Positions 33,236 to 43,365 of a stretch of DNA of 64,000 bases are shown piece after piece. Source of the DNA: Undaria pinnatifida. Its lineage: Eukaryota; Sar; Phaeophyceae; Laminariales; Alariaceae. The DNA lies in contig JABAKD010000023.1 of NCBI GenBank assembly GCA_012845835.1, positions 18,453,027 to 18,517,026 on the forward strand. The letters are read 5' to 3'. Numbering within the stretch: the first letter of the stretch is position 1; each line of letters starts with the position of its first letter. A model generated the notes under the pieces. It made no database searches. It was not told the origin of the DNA and saw only the letters and a list, made by a program, of their open reading frames with translations. The position numbers and the translations under genes were made by a program.

Positions 33236-33735
33236 TAGGTAAACGTGATGTCTGCCTGGTCGGTGGCAACCCGACTGGTCCGTCCCAGCATTGCAGGGAT
33301 GCGAGGGCCTATGGTCATACGACTACGGCCATGCATGGAATGAGTACCCCCCCCTCGTGTTACGAGCGGTTCTTGGAATGATGCAATGCACGCTTTATGC
33401 GACTCGCTGAACACCTCGCGGCGCTTCGCGCTTGGTGGAAGCAATGTCTGCTTGGTTGGTGAAAACCCCACGTGCTCCGTCCCGGCATAGTAGGGATGCG
33501 AGGGTCTATGGTCATACGACCATGGCCATGCACAAATTGAGTACCCCCCCCGCCCTCCCTTCTTCGGCAAGAAAGTATGCACAAGGTGCCGATGTTGGCT
33601 TTGCAAGCGGTTCTTGGTAGGAAGCAGCTCAGCCTTGATGCCTCACTGACCACGGCGCTTCGTGCTTAGCGCAAGCAACATCTCCTGGTTGATGGAAACC
33701 CGAATCGCTCCGTTCCGGCATTATAGGGATGCGAG
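33236..33735. repeat. Tandem repeat, about 190-200-bp units, interrupted by the element insertion
   Basis: Two full units and a third truncated one share CTGGTYGGTGRMAACCC, CCGTCCCRGCAT..AGGGATGCGAGG, TATGGTCATACGACYAYGGCCATGC, GAGTACCCCCCCC and GAGCGGTTCTTGG. The last unit stops after GGGATGCGAG exactly where the tyrosine-recombinase element begins (33736). Related sequence (CTACGGCCATGC) resumes at about 42733, beyond the element. Confidence 0.8.
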
Positions 33736-33827
33736 AATACACCAGTATTTTCGAGCCAGTTCTTCTCCTCAGATAGTATGGGATATGTACACTGGCATCA
33801 CCTCCCGTAAGGGTGGGTGTAGCCACT
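33736..33827 (-). repeat. Terminal repeat B2
   Basis: Outer 3' end of the element. It begins (plus strand) AATACACCAGTATTTTCGAG and matches B1 at 34106-34195 nearly throughout, with small differences near GGCATCACCTCCC. Confidence 0.88.
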
Positions 33828-33952
33828 CCCGTGCATAGGCAGCGGAAATGAGTGTTTTTGGTAGAACAGTCATATAACACTCATTTCTCTTGCTTATGTA
33901 CGGAATAATATTCGGAGAATAACTGAACTCAAAGTTGGGTGGGTGGGTGGTT

Positions 33953-34105
33953 GTCTCAACAGATCAGTTCTCAATCTGTGGTTTCCTCTCGAAACAGGGT
34001 GCCAAATTGAAAAGTGAGCGTGTGTCCTGGCTCTCCAAATTATGGGCTCTTTATTCCATGACAGATCTGGGATCGATTTTATTTTTATTCATATCTGGAT
34101 TTAAT
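33953..34105 (-). repeat. Internal repeat A2
   Basis: A 153-bp direct copy of A1 (42560-42712), starting GTCTCAACAGATCAGTTCTC and ending GGATTTAAT (plus strand), with a handful of substitutions. It abuts B1 with no gap. Confidence 0.9.
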
Positions 34106-34195
34106 AATACACCAGTATTTTCGAGCCAGTTCTTCTCCTCCGATAGTATGGGATATGTACACTGGCATCACCTCCCACGGTTGGTGTAGCCACTT
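34106..34195 (-). repeat. Internal repeat B1
   Basis: Direct copy of B2, adjoining A2. The A2/B1 junction (..GGATTTAATAATACACCAG..) corresponds to the outer A1 end joined to the outer B2 end, as a circular intermediate would produce. Confidence 0.88.
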
Positions 34196-34299
34196 CTTCC
34201 TATACTTTTATTAATATTCCATCTTCTTAAGTGGAATACTTCATACCCCATGCTTTTACATAATCCATGATGTTCTGGATTTTTAAACAATGTTATTTG

Positions 34300-35746
34300 T
34301 TACAGTAAAGGCCTTCCACTAAATGCAGCCCACGAACGACTTTGCTCGCTAAGAGGAAACTCATTGAACGTGGCGAACTGGGCTGATGTAACTCCCCCCA
34401 CCGTCCCCGTTCCCTCTGATCCCGGAGCTACCACAAACATGAGTCTCATGTATCTCCATGCGGTTTTCGGGCTTTTCCAATATGCCCGTTGCATAATCGT
34501 GGATAAAGAATCTCCTGCCAACACTCTCGAAATAGCTCCCCCAGATCGAAAGGAATGTAATGAAAAATCCTGAGTTTCCCCCGCTGCCCGTGCATACTCC
34601 TTCAACTTGGTGGACATCTTTGTCGCTGAAATGGGTAAAGAACCTTTTACCGGTCTTCCGTTCGGTCCCGTAGAAATCTCGAAAAACAAGTATCCGGACG
34701 TCATATCCTGTCCTGCCGCTTGACCCACAGCTATCCATTTCTCAACCGCCCGAACTGGGCATACCGCCACATATTTCTCGTCGTAGGGTACTGAAATCAA
34801 ATGATCGGCACCATCTCTCAAAGTTTTTCCCCACTGGAAGTTGAACAGAAGTCCACTCTTGTTTGGAAGTCTAAGCACTCGTTGTATCAATGTATTCGTC
34901 AACTCCGCTCCCCTTTTGGTTGTGCTAAACGCTACCGCTAAGGACGCGATATATCGAGCGAGCGTTACCCTCTCTAGGATAGACACAGTACTCTGAAGTT
35001 TCGACCGCATAGACCTCACGATTTTTTCCAAGTGACCATGAAGGATAGCCGGTGCTTGTTTGACTAGTACACCTGCCTGCTTCTGCTCTCCGGTTGTGAA
35101 CGTCAAGTACTGAGTTACCAACTCGCTTCGTACTGGGTTTCCAATCCGCAAGGTGCTACTCCATGGGGTCACTATCCCCAGTTCTTTTTCAAACACCATT
35201 GCGAGCTTTGATATGTGATTTGATCGGAGCGAATCGAACGCATATCTCAGGCTGCACTCTCCTGGGGTAGTTGAACATTCCGTAAAATCCTTCATCCCGA
35301 CTGCTGCACAGTGGCGTGCGTGTACTACTGTCCGTCTCCTCGCACCGCATGAATCCAACCAACATAAGAAATTCCACGACATCCTTCGGCTGAGTATCCT
35401 CGATACTTGAGGTGATACTTTTCGACCGAGATTGAAGTAACTTCGTGAACAACACGTATGTGGCCGATCTACTTTTCATGGATGCTTTTTCGGCCCAAGC
35501 AGTTCGAAACTGGTGAAATCGCTTTCGAATCGCTACTTCGTCAAAATCCATCGGCGTATCCATGCCCGTAGTATTTTCTGCTGCCGATACCGTTTCACCA
35601 CGCATTTGGCAGAAGCGAAAGCCTTCATCATTTTCAGCATGGCATGTCGGGCACAGGACCCTTGCTCGCGACGCGGATACTTTAACGAGAGGACGAAATG
35701 GTATTGATTCTCCCGCGTCGCGCCATGGGGGCAGCATCCTCCCCAC
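34300..35746 (-). pseudogene. Tyrosine recombinase of the DIRS-order element, one frameshift
   Basis: Two overlapping frames (35746-35189 and 35382-34300) together give a protein of about 470 residues. The N-terminal frame has a zinc-ribbon-like CPTCHAENDEGFRFC. The C-terminal frame holds the catalytic set of a tyrosine recombinase: an arm Arg in TTKRGAEL, H-x-x-R as HSFR (34546-34557) and the nucleophile Tyr in WRYMRL (34450-34452). The family phase switches at about 35368-35372, where one indel would reconcile the frames. In an intact element it joins the circular cDNA into the genome. Confidence 0.88.
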
Positions 35747-35832
35747 AATGCTCAGAACGATCGTCAGAGCCGTGTAAATAATCCGCAGAGCCTGATGATG
35801 AATTTCGCAAAGTCCGATGTCATTGTGTCAAT

Positions 35833-38260
35833 TTATGATTTACAAAAATTTACTTCTACTGCCAACATGCTCCACTTCTGAAACATAAACGGTTCTCTAC
35901 CTCGCTGGTGATGCACACGATAAAACGGTGATTTTCTCCCCGGGTTGAAAAGCGTTCGAGACTTTACCCAACCCCGTGCCAGTCGAGGAAAGCAAGATTG
36001 CTTCTGGTAGGGAACTACGATAACGGCTCGTGCTTGACATTCTTCTAAATGTTGCAACATTACTCCGACCATGTTCGTCGGCGGGAAACAGAAACCAAAA
36101 CATTCCACCGACGACTCTGGCATGAACTTGACGTTTTGCGTAAGAACATCAACCCCCGCGCAACCTGGTGTACGGTAGCGAGAGTAAAAAGGAATATTTT
36201 CCTGCGTCTTTCGGCCTGCAACCCACTTCTGATGTACAGACGCTGGGGTCGCCATCAAATCCATATCAAAACCTCCTGCCCACGTGTAAAGTGATCCAAA
36301 CACTGTCGCGTGTAATCGAACATAGTCATCTGAACCAGGCCTTGACAAAGCGTCAGCTTCCGCATTGGATTTTGGATTGACCCAACGTAACTTAAGTATG
36401 AAATCATGCTCCACCTGAAGCCAGAATAAATCGACAATCATGTTATGCATGAGCGTGTTCTTCGCCCGACCCCGTTTGAACGAATCGTGGAAAACCTTGT
36501 TATCAATATCTGAAACGAGAGTTGACCCAGCGATCTGAGCAGAGTGATCAGCGCAGTACATCTCCAGAGTCTGCTGTAACGCGTATCCTCCCTGCAAGTT
36601 AATGTGCGTACTCGCCATGTCCACTGGAAAATCCCCTCCTGCTCGGAACACTTCACGTCCTGGGTTACGGATTAGCCCCCCCCCATCCGCTCGAGGAAGC
36701 ATCCGTTGCACCCGTTAGGGTAACGATTTTGTGCTCTGCTCTGTACTACGACGCCCCATTGAAACGCTGACGCACTTCCAACCATTTCGTCAACTCGAAC
36801 ATGAGGCCACTATTTTTCGGGATATCAATTTCCATACTCTTCTTGCGTCCTCCCGTTCGCTGAAATTTTGCGATCTGCCGATACATGTGGTGCGTGTAAA
36901 GAGCTGCCACAGGAACGGCTACGGACAAACTGGTGCACTTACCTGCAAGCTTCTCTAGCGTTCGAAAGGTTATCGCGCCAGAAGTTACTGTCTCGGTAAG
37001 AATGACTTCCAACTTCTCTAATTTGTCCTGAGGCGCCTCGAAACGGCACGCCACGGTATCGCAGATGATACCGAGAAACACCAGTCGCGTAGTAGGGTCA
37101 ATCTCGCATTTCGGAAGGGAGATGAAGTATCCTGCGCTGAAAAACACTTCCAAAGCCACGTACGTTGCGACTAGAGCTGCTTCGCATTGTTTTGCTGCCT
37201 CGAGCAGGCGCGTGGACCCGAAATTCACCACGTAAAAATCGTCGATCCAAGTCAGAGTAGGAATGTCTCGGGAACGCAAGTATCGTGCCACTGCCTCCGA
37301 CAGCGAGGCGTATATTACTGGTGCTGAACACCACCCGAAAGCTAGTACGGTAAAGACGTAGAACTCGCCCTTCCACTCGAATCCAAGATATTGCCATGAC
37401 TCCGTACTCAACGCGACGTGGTGGTAACCGGCTTTGTGATCAATTGTAACTTGGTAAGCTCCTTTCCACACGCATTGAGCGACTTTGCCAACCCCATCCA
37501 TAGTGAACGGGAGGTGTCTACACATAAGATTAAGCCAGCGTGCGTCCCAAATTAGTCTGGGCTTCTTCGGTTCAACTCCCAAGGGAAGCACCATATGAGG
37601 CTTTTCATACACCGAAACATCGGCTATATCTGCCCATTGTGCCACACATCCTTTCCTCACCAACGCCTGGACCTCGTCCGTGACCCACGACGTGAACTCA
37701 TCAGGGACATGATTTCGTAAATGCACAGGAGTTAGCTCTGCTCCACTATACGAATGACCTTGGTATATCCCGCTTGTGTCGGGATCTATGAAGTCAAGGA
37801 CATTAACGCCTTTTACCCACGCCAGCAAGGTGTTCCGTTCTGTCTCGGGCGTTTCGGGCAAAATAACGTTTTGCCAAAAGGAAACTGCTGACTGCAAAAA
37901 GGCTGGTATAAAGTCTTGTGTAGCCCAAAGCCGAGCGTCGTGCGGAGTCCGTTGCAGCTGTAAGAGTATCTCGTTGCTTGAGAGGTTAAAGGGTGACTGT
38001 CGCGCTTCTGGTTCGCTGAGAAGTTTACCACGTATATTTTGAACACGAACGCGTGCAGTACGTTCCGCGCGTTCAGCGAGAAAACGATCCGCGCCAGATC
38101 CAACCTGAACATATAGAACACACGGTGGAATTTTAGGTGCGTATCTCGCTATGCCAATAGTATATGTGGTGTGTATCCAAGAACGTAGATATAGTCTATA
38201 TGTGTAGGCAACCCAACATAGGTGCCAGAGTGTTAGTAGCGAACCGGATCGCGCGTTCAA
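35833..38260 (-). pseudogene. Reverse transcriptase-RNase H polyprotein, one stop and one frameshift
   Basis: The RT part (38260-36746) contains KPRLIWDARWLN, then YQVTIDHKAGYHHV with a catalytic Asp, FGWCSAPVIY, and the catalytic box WIDDFYV at 37238-37249 (W in place of Y). A TAG at 36746-36748 interrupts it; the same frame continues into TDASSSGWG, the RNase H start. An extra G in a nine-G run (36675-36683) then shifts the frame; the remainder, with VSDIDNK and NAEADALSR, is open to 35833. The downstream segment with FYSRYRTPGCAGVDVL is also typical of DIRS-order pol. It copies the element RNA into DNA. Confidence 0.92.
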
Positions 38261-38269
38261 CCGTTAACC

Positions 38270-38955
38270 AAAGTCTAAGCCAAGAAAGAGCAAGGTGCAG
38301 AGGCCGTTGGAGAGTGCGTGAAAACCGGGAGAGAAAAATTTTGCAGCAAAACAAAACCCGATAAGAATTTCATTTTGGTAGAAACGGAAAACAACGGAAA
38401 GGCATTTCATGCCGATGTACAGCTGGTGACATGCATGTACGGAAAGAAGTAATATGTAATCGCCTGACGGACGTCGAACAAAGGGACACGCGAAAGGGAA
38501 CGTGTTATGTGTTTGTGATGATGGGTAATATCGGCGACGTTATGCACTGTTGGTACGCTCGGAGAAGCCCGTGCCAGGTCCGCTCCATCAGGGTCCAAAG
38601 AACCCGAGCTCAAGGAAATATACAGCAGTAAATAAGATGAATCACATTATTGAACCGAAAAGAACTCTAGTCGGTCCTGAAAGACCAAACACGGGAAAAA
38701 CCCAAACAAGGAACATGATCAAATCAATCAAGGAAGAAAAACCGCTCCTTGCCCAAAACGCAGCTGACAAGACAAAATCAGTAGCCAAGAGAAACTCCGA
38801 AAGAGCAACCAAGGACACCGGAGGCGCGCCTACCTCCTATTTAACGTAGACCACCGAATAAAGGAACGATAAGGAACGGCAAAGAACTCCGGTCGGCGGT
38901 GAACATTGAATCGACTAGAACATCACTGTGTTTGCGCCCCAGTATCTACGTGTAG
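38270..38955 (-). other. Spacer between gag and RT of the element
   Basis: No sizeable minus-strand frame. A 99-codon plus-strand frame (38550-38849) is antisense to the element and Lys/Thr-rich, and I do not recognise it. The RT frame may start after a splice acceptor (TATGTTCAG then GTTGG near 38110), but this is weak. Confidence 0.35.
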
Positions 38956-38960
38956 TAGTT

Positions 38961-39524
38961 TTAATTCTGGCAATCGCGCTCGATATGGCCGTTCTGGTTA
39001 CACCTATGGCACTTTGTCAGCGGGCAGTTACGAAAAGAATGCATGATCGCGTGACCAGTCCTGCCCGCGTGACGGCACTTATTGCACCTAGCAACCTTCC
39101 CAACCTTGCCGCCGCGGCTCTTATAACGTGCCCCCTGAAACTGGGAGCCATGCTCCATGCCTGCGGACCGCCGAGACCGCCGAAGCTACCGAGGGCGGAC
39201 GTTCCGCCAAACGCCGTCATCGAGCCGAGGGCCGCGATGCCGCCTAGGTCACCAAAGGGCGGAGAGAGCAAAGGTACCGGGTACCCACTCCACAGCGAGC
39301 TCTTTGAAGGGCTGCCCGTGCTCCAGACTATGCTCGACGCCCGCGACGAGCGTCAAGATGAACGCGCGTGCGTCGCGTAAGCTGTCATCGAGACGGGTGA
39401 GCCGTTCCAACTCACTGATCAAGTGCTTAATGTACGTCATATGACCGTACTGCTGAGGTTCGAGGAGGCATTTCAGCCGATCCAGCGACGTTGCCTGGAG
39501 CAGATTGGCGTACTTAGCATTCCA
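38961..39524 (-). pseudogene. Gag exon 2 with zinc knuckle, two frameshifts
   Basis: Opens in phase 0 after a predicted splice acceptor at 39525 and reads WNAKYANLLQATSLDRLKC, continuing to a TGA near 39249. The coding phase then shifts to a Gly-rich segment (FGGTSALGSFGGLGG) and again to a frame with two cysteine-rich motifs: C-x2-C with downstream His and Cys (CNKCRHAGRTGH...NC) and a classical knuckle CHRCNQNGHIERDC. The knuckle binds nucleic acid in Gag proteins. The two shifts are probably single indels. Confidence 0.72.
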
Positions 39525-41729
39525 CTAGAGACGCACGCAGAATATGCGAGGAACAAAAGCGGCACAACGCGAGGGCACCAACATCGTACATTTTATGAGC
39601 GTGAACATGAAACGAGAGCATAGAACATCGCCGTCCATATAGTCAAGAGCAAGCGTCTGAAAAACGCGAAGAACAGCCCAATCCGAAACCGAGATAGGCA
39701 ACGAGAACGAGTTGCGCCGGCCTATCGGAACAAAGAAATGTAGGAACAAAACCGCCGCAAACAAGGAGGGTCGAGGCCAAATCGGCCGCGCCCAGCACCG
39801 AACAGAAATGCGCTATCGAAAATAGCCGAAAGAACAAACCGCGGGAGAAACATTTGGCATGTTCTCCCTGAGCTATGACATAAGGTGCTATCTGCGATGC
39901 TGAACAAGGCATCTACAGCAAGCGAACTAAACCTTCCCTTGAACATAAGGGAAGTGAGCGACCAGGGCCAACGGAACGATTTGCTCGCGAGTCCGAACAA
40001 TACCAGCGAGCATGAACGCATGAACAGAGCCAGCGGTCGTTGGTGAACCGCACGGCGAGAAAAATTTGGCCAATGTGAACAGAATCTGAGCTTCGGAATA
40101 GCTACAGTATGTACCATATTATAAAAATAATACATCTGCTGCGGCATAAAGTGCTGCATCTGCCATGCTGAACAAAGCACCTGCAGCAAACGAACTAAAA
40201 AACCTCCCTTTGAGCATGAGGAAAGTGAGCGACCAATGCTAACGGAACGATGCGTTTGCGAGGCAGAACTTGCCAGCGAGCATGAATAATGAACAGAGCC
40301 TATGATCGTCTGTGAACCATACGACGACCAGCACGAACGGAACGTGAACAAATGAACAGAGCCTATGATCGTCTGTGAACTATACGACGATGCGTTTGCG
40401 AGGCAGAACTTGCCAGCGAGCATGAACAATGTTTGCGAGGCAGAACTTGCCAGCGAGCATGAACAATGAACAGAGCTTGTGATCGTCTGTGAACCATTCG
40501 ACGACCAGTACGAACGAAACGTGAACAAATGAACAGAGCCTATGATCGTCTGTGAACCATACGACGACCAGTACGAACGGAACGATGCGTTTTCAAGTCA
40601 GAAAACACCATTGAGCATGATAACATGAACAAAGCCTGTGGTCGTCTGTGAATTGTACGACGAGAAAGTTCTCAACTGCGAACAAACCTGAGCTTTGTAG
40701 CAGCTACAGTACATATATATACAAAATTATTTTATGAACAAAATCTAAGCTTCGGAACAGCTACAGTATATATACCGGTACAATATTGTAGATATATAGT
40801 ACAGCTGCTGTGGCCATACGTTGCTGCATCTGTGATGTTGAACAAAGCCCCTGCAGCAAGCGAACTAAGCTTCCCTTATTTTTTATACCTGGAATATAAT
40901 ACAGCTACTACTGCTGTGGCATCACATACATGAGCATGAGCGCATGAGCAAAAAACCCACGGTCGTCAGTGAACCCGTACGACTAGAAAAATTCGCAAAT
41001 GCAACGACAGCAGTTGAGATATCACATGAGCATAAACGCATGAAAGGGCCCGTGGTCGTCAGTACCATACGACTGGAAAATTTCTCATATGCGAACAGAG
41101 TCTGAATATTGAGAACATTTTGCACAAATACTAAATACAGCTGCTGTAGTATCACCCGAGAACGAGTGAAACTACCATCCACACGCTCAAAATAGAATTT
41201 CACGTTGGGGAAACACCACTCCCCTCACGGGTCACGTGCAGGCTGAACGTATAGGCTTATGTGTAGGTGTGTAGTGGTAGATACGGCAGAGGAGAACGTA
41301 GTTGGACCACCCAATGACGTACGGGATGGACCAAAAAATAGACACGCAAATGTACCCACACACAATAACACCGACTACATGCAAATGCATCCACACATAA
41401 TCACACCGACTGTGCATGGGAGACACATACCCACGCATGAGAGAGAAACAGGGACGGCCCACCCCACGAAAACACCAGGAGAAAGCAAGAGAGGAAAGCA
41501 AACGAGTGCGCATGATGTCACGCCTCCAAACGCGACGCAGCGCGCGGTGCTGATTTGAGCCCAGCACGATCCAAAATTTAGAGCATTTGAGCAATTTTGT
41601 GTTCCGAGAAGAAATATATGTAATGTACACAATGTACATGTGTGCACCGAAAACTGGTCGTGGAAAAAGAACAATGATAGTAAGTGGGCCGTCCGAACTG
41701 GTTAATGAGGGATTAAGCATGCAACTCAC
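39525..41729 (-). other. Predicted 2.2-kb phase-0 intron in gag, filled with repeats
   Basis: The minus-strand donor is AAG/GTGAGT (intron starts at 41729) and the acceptor is CTCTAG/TGG (intron ends at 39525). Exon 1 from its ATG to the donor is exactly 221 codons and exon 2 begins on a codon boundary, so the frame is kept. The interior is a nested tandem array from about 39850 to 41170, with units such as GATCGTCTGTGAACCATACG and GAGGCAGAACTTGCCAGCG, plus CTGCAGCAARCGAACTAA. The 268-codon minus-strand frame 39722-40528 lies within the array and repeats itself, so it is probably not a gene. The region could instead be a later insertion that happens to be bounded by splice-like sites. Confidence 0.6.
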
Positions 41730-42392
41730 CTTATCCTTATGAGTGACGTAGGTTGGTTTTGTCTTCTTTGTCACCGAACCAGCAGACACCCCGAGATTGC
41801 TGCTACTACCCTCGCCCCCTGTGCGCTCCATCATTCCATCCAACTCGCTGATGAGGCTCTGCATGTCCCCCTGAGTGCGCTTGGAAACGGCCGACCCCGC
41901 TGATGAGGCGCTCGCGACGCTCTGGACGTCGTCGTCACGCTCCCGGTAGCCCTCCGCTGACGCTGCCACACCCGCCACACCAGAGGCGGAGAAAGAGATG
42001 CTCGGAAAAATTAGGTAACCCTCCGCGACCTTCATTTTTCCCCGGCCGGAGCAGCGCCAGAGGTACTCCGCGACTTGTGCGCACATGTCCCGCTTAGCGC
42101 GCTCTTCTATTTCGCCTGGGGATCCTCCGCCAAACGCTGCGGCCGTAATTTGGAAAAAATCTTGTGGGTTATCCGCATCGCCCGCCGTCACCAAGATGCC
42201 GAGGGTGGTCTGAAGGTTCGAGGCGGAGAGCAACGAGGCCGCACGAATGGAGCCGTCTAGCCAAATACCCAACTTCTGTAGCATCCAGCGACCGGTGTCC
42301 TGCCCGTCAGTGACCACAACCGCCTCCTCTATCGTGTTGAAGTCGTCGGGGACGACTGCCTTCGAGGCATCGATGTTTATTGTCCCCGACAT
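41730..42392 (-). CDS. Gag exon 1 of the DIRS-order element
   Basis: The ATG at 42392-42390 begins MSGTINIDASKAVVPDDFNT, and 221 codons run to the splice donor. The middle is compatible with a helical Gag core (DFFQITAAAFGGGSPGEIEE...AEYLWRCSGRGKMKVAEGYL). The C-terminal part is Ser/Ala/Gly-rich and ends PTYVTHKDK. No disabling lesion is seen in this exon. Identity as Gag is inferred from its place between A1 and the zinc-knuckle exon. Reading past the donor adds about 160 codons of low-complexity sequence, which argues for splicing there. Confidence 0.65.
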
Positions 42393-42559
42393 GGAGTCCA
42401 CACGCAAGGGAAAGGATCAAAGGGAGCAAGGAAAGGGAAAAAAGGAAAAAAACACCCCTACGACGAACACGCGACGAAAGGAGAGGTTTCTGCGGTAGCC
42501 GCACCAAAACCCCGAAGCAAGCAGTGCGAACGGGGTGGCGCGCGGGCTGCCGATTGAGA

Positions 42560-42712
42560 GTCTCAACAGATCAGTTCTCAATCTGTGTTTTCCTCTCGAA
42601 ACAGGGTGCCAAATTGAAAAGTGGGCGTGTGTCCTGGCTCTCCAAATTATGGGCTCTTTATTCCATGACAGATCTGGGATCGATTTTATCTTTTTTCATA
42701 TCTGGATTTAAT
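42560..42712 (-). repeat. Terminal repeat A1
   Basis: Outer 5' end of the element. It matches A2 (33953-34105) over 153 bp with about four or five differences. About 170 bp separate it from the gag ATG and could hold the promoter and leader. Confidence 0.9.
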
Positions 42713-43365
42713 AGTACGGTCGTCTGGCAAACTACGGCCATGCTTGATAGGCATTTCACGCCACCACCCCGTGATTTATGGGGCGAAACCAAACATTTTT
42801 GCTCGTGTGTTTGCGCAAACTTGCGCTCACACGCGCAGTTTTTGGACAAAAACGTGTTCGTGCAGGTTTGGCTGTGGTCGGAAGTGTTTACAACCTATAC
42901 CCACCCAAGTTTTGATCCAAACCCAAATATATAGAATGAGCGCAGAAATTTAATGTCTTGAATACGCGAGGGCTGGAACTAACTCGTACTCAAAGACGAA
43001 ATTTTGTTTTGGGTCGATTGCTTGGTCATACGAGTTTTTTTTCAATCGTTTGTTTTCACGCTGCCGCGGGTAATACAGTGTACAGTGGTATGTTGCAGCA
43101 GTGCAGCAGGATGCGCAGAAGGAAGCAGATATGTTGGTGAATGCTTAAACTTCGCCACCCAGAGCAGGCCGGTGCCCTACTGCTGTTTTAATAATGTTTT
43201 AAAATAATGAGCGGTTGTTGGCACATATATATTTTTCAGATATTTAATTCTGCTGTAGTTATGTTTATACTAGTTTATGTATGCCATCTTGATGTGTTAA
43301 TTATGGAATAATACAGTAGGCATGTTGGTTTTCATCCCTGCGTTTTCCGAGCCCCAAACCCATCG
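42713..43365. other. Right flank of the element
   Basis: Bases 42714-42743 (AGTACGGTCGTCTGGC..CTACGGCCATGC) resemble the TATGGTCATACGACTACGGCCATGC part of the tandem repeat left of the element, consistent with insertion inside one repeat unit. The rest shows nothing recognisable. Confidence 0.5.

Larger units (their letters stand above)
33736..42712 (-). mobile_element. DIRS-order tyrosine-recombinase retrotransposon (PAT/Ngaro-like)
   Basis: An 8977-bp element on the minus strand. Order in its own direction: A1 repeat (42712-42560), gag (42392-38961), RT and RNase H (38260-35833), tyrosine recombinase (35746-34300), B1 (34195-34106), A2 (34105-33953), B2 (33827-33736). This A1-ORFs-B1-A2-B2 arrangement is the split direct repeat layout of PAT and Ngaro elements, in contrast to the inverted repeats of DIRS1. 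There is no LTR, no DDE integrase and no visible target duplication, as expected when a tyrosine recombinase integrates a circular DNA. The domain set is complete, but lesions make this copy probably inactive. Confidence 0.9.

Noticed and set aside
39722-40528. 268-codon minus-strand frame
   Set aside because: It lies inside the repeat array of the proposed gag intron, and its protein repeats (SSYGSQTIIGSV-like) mirror the DNA repeat.
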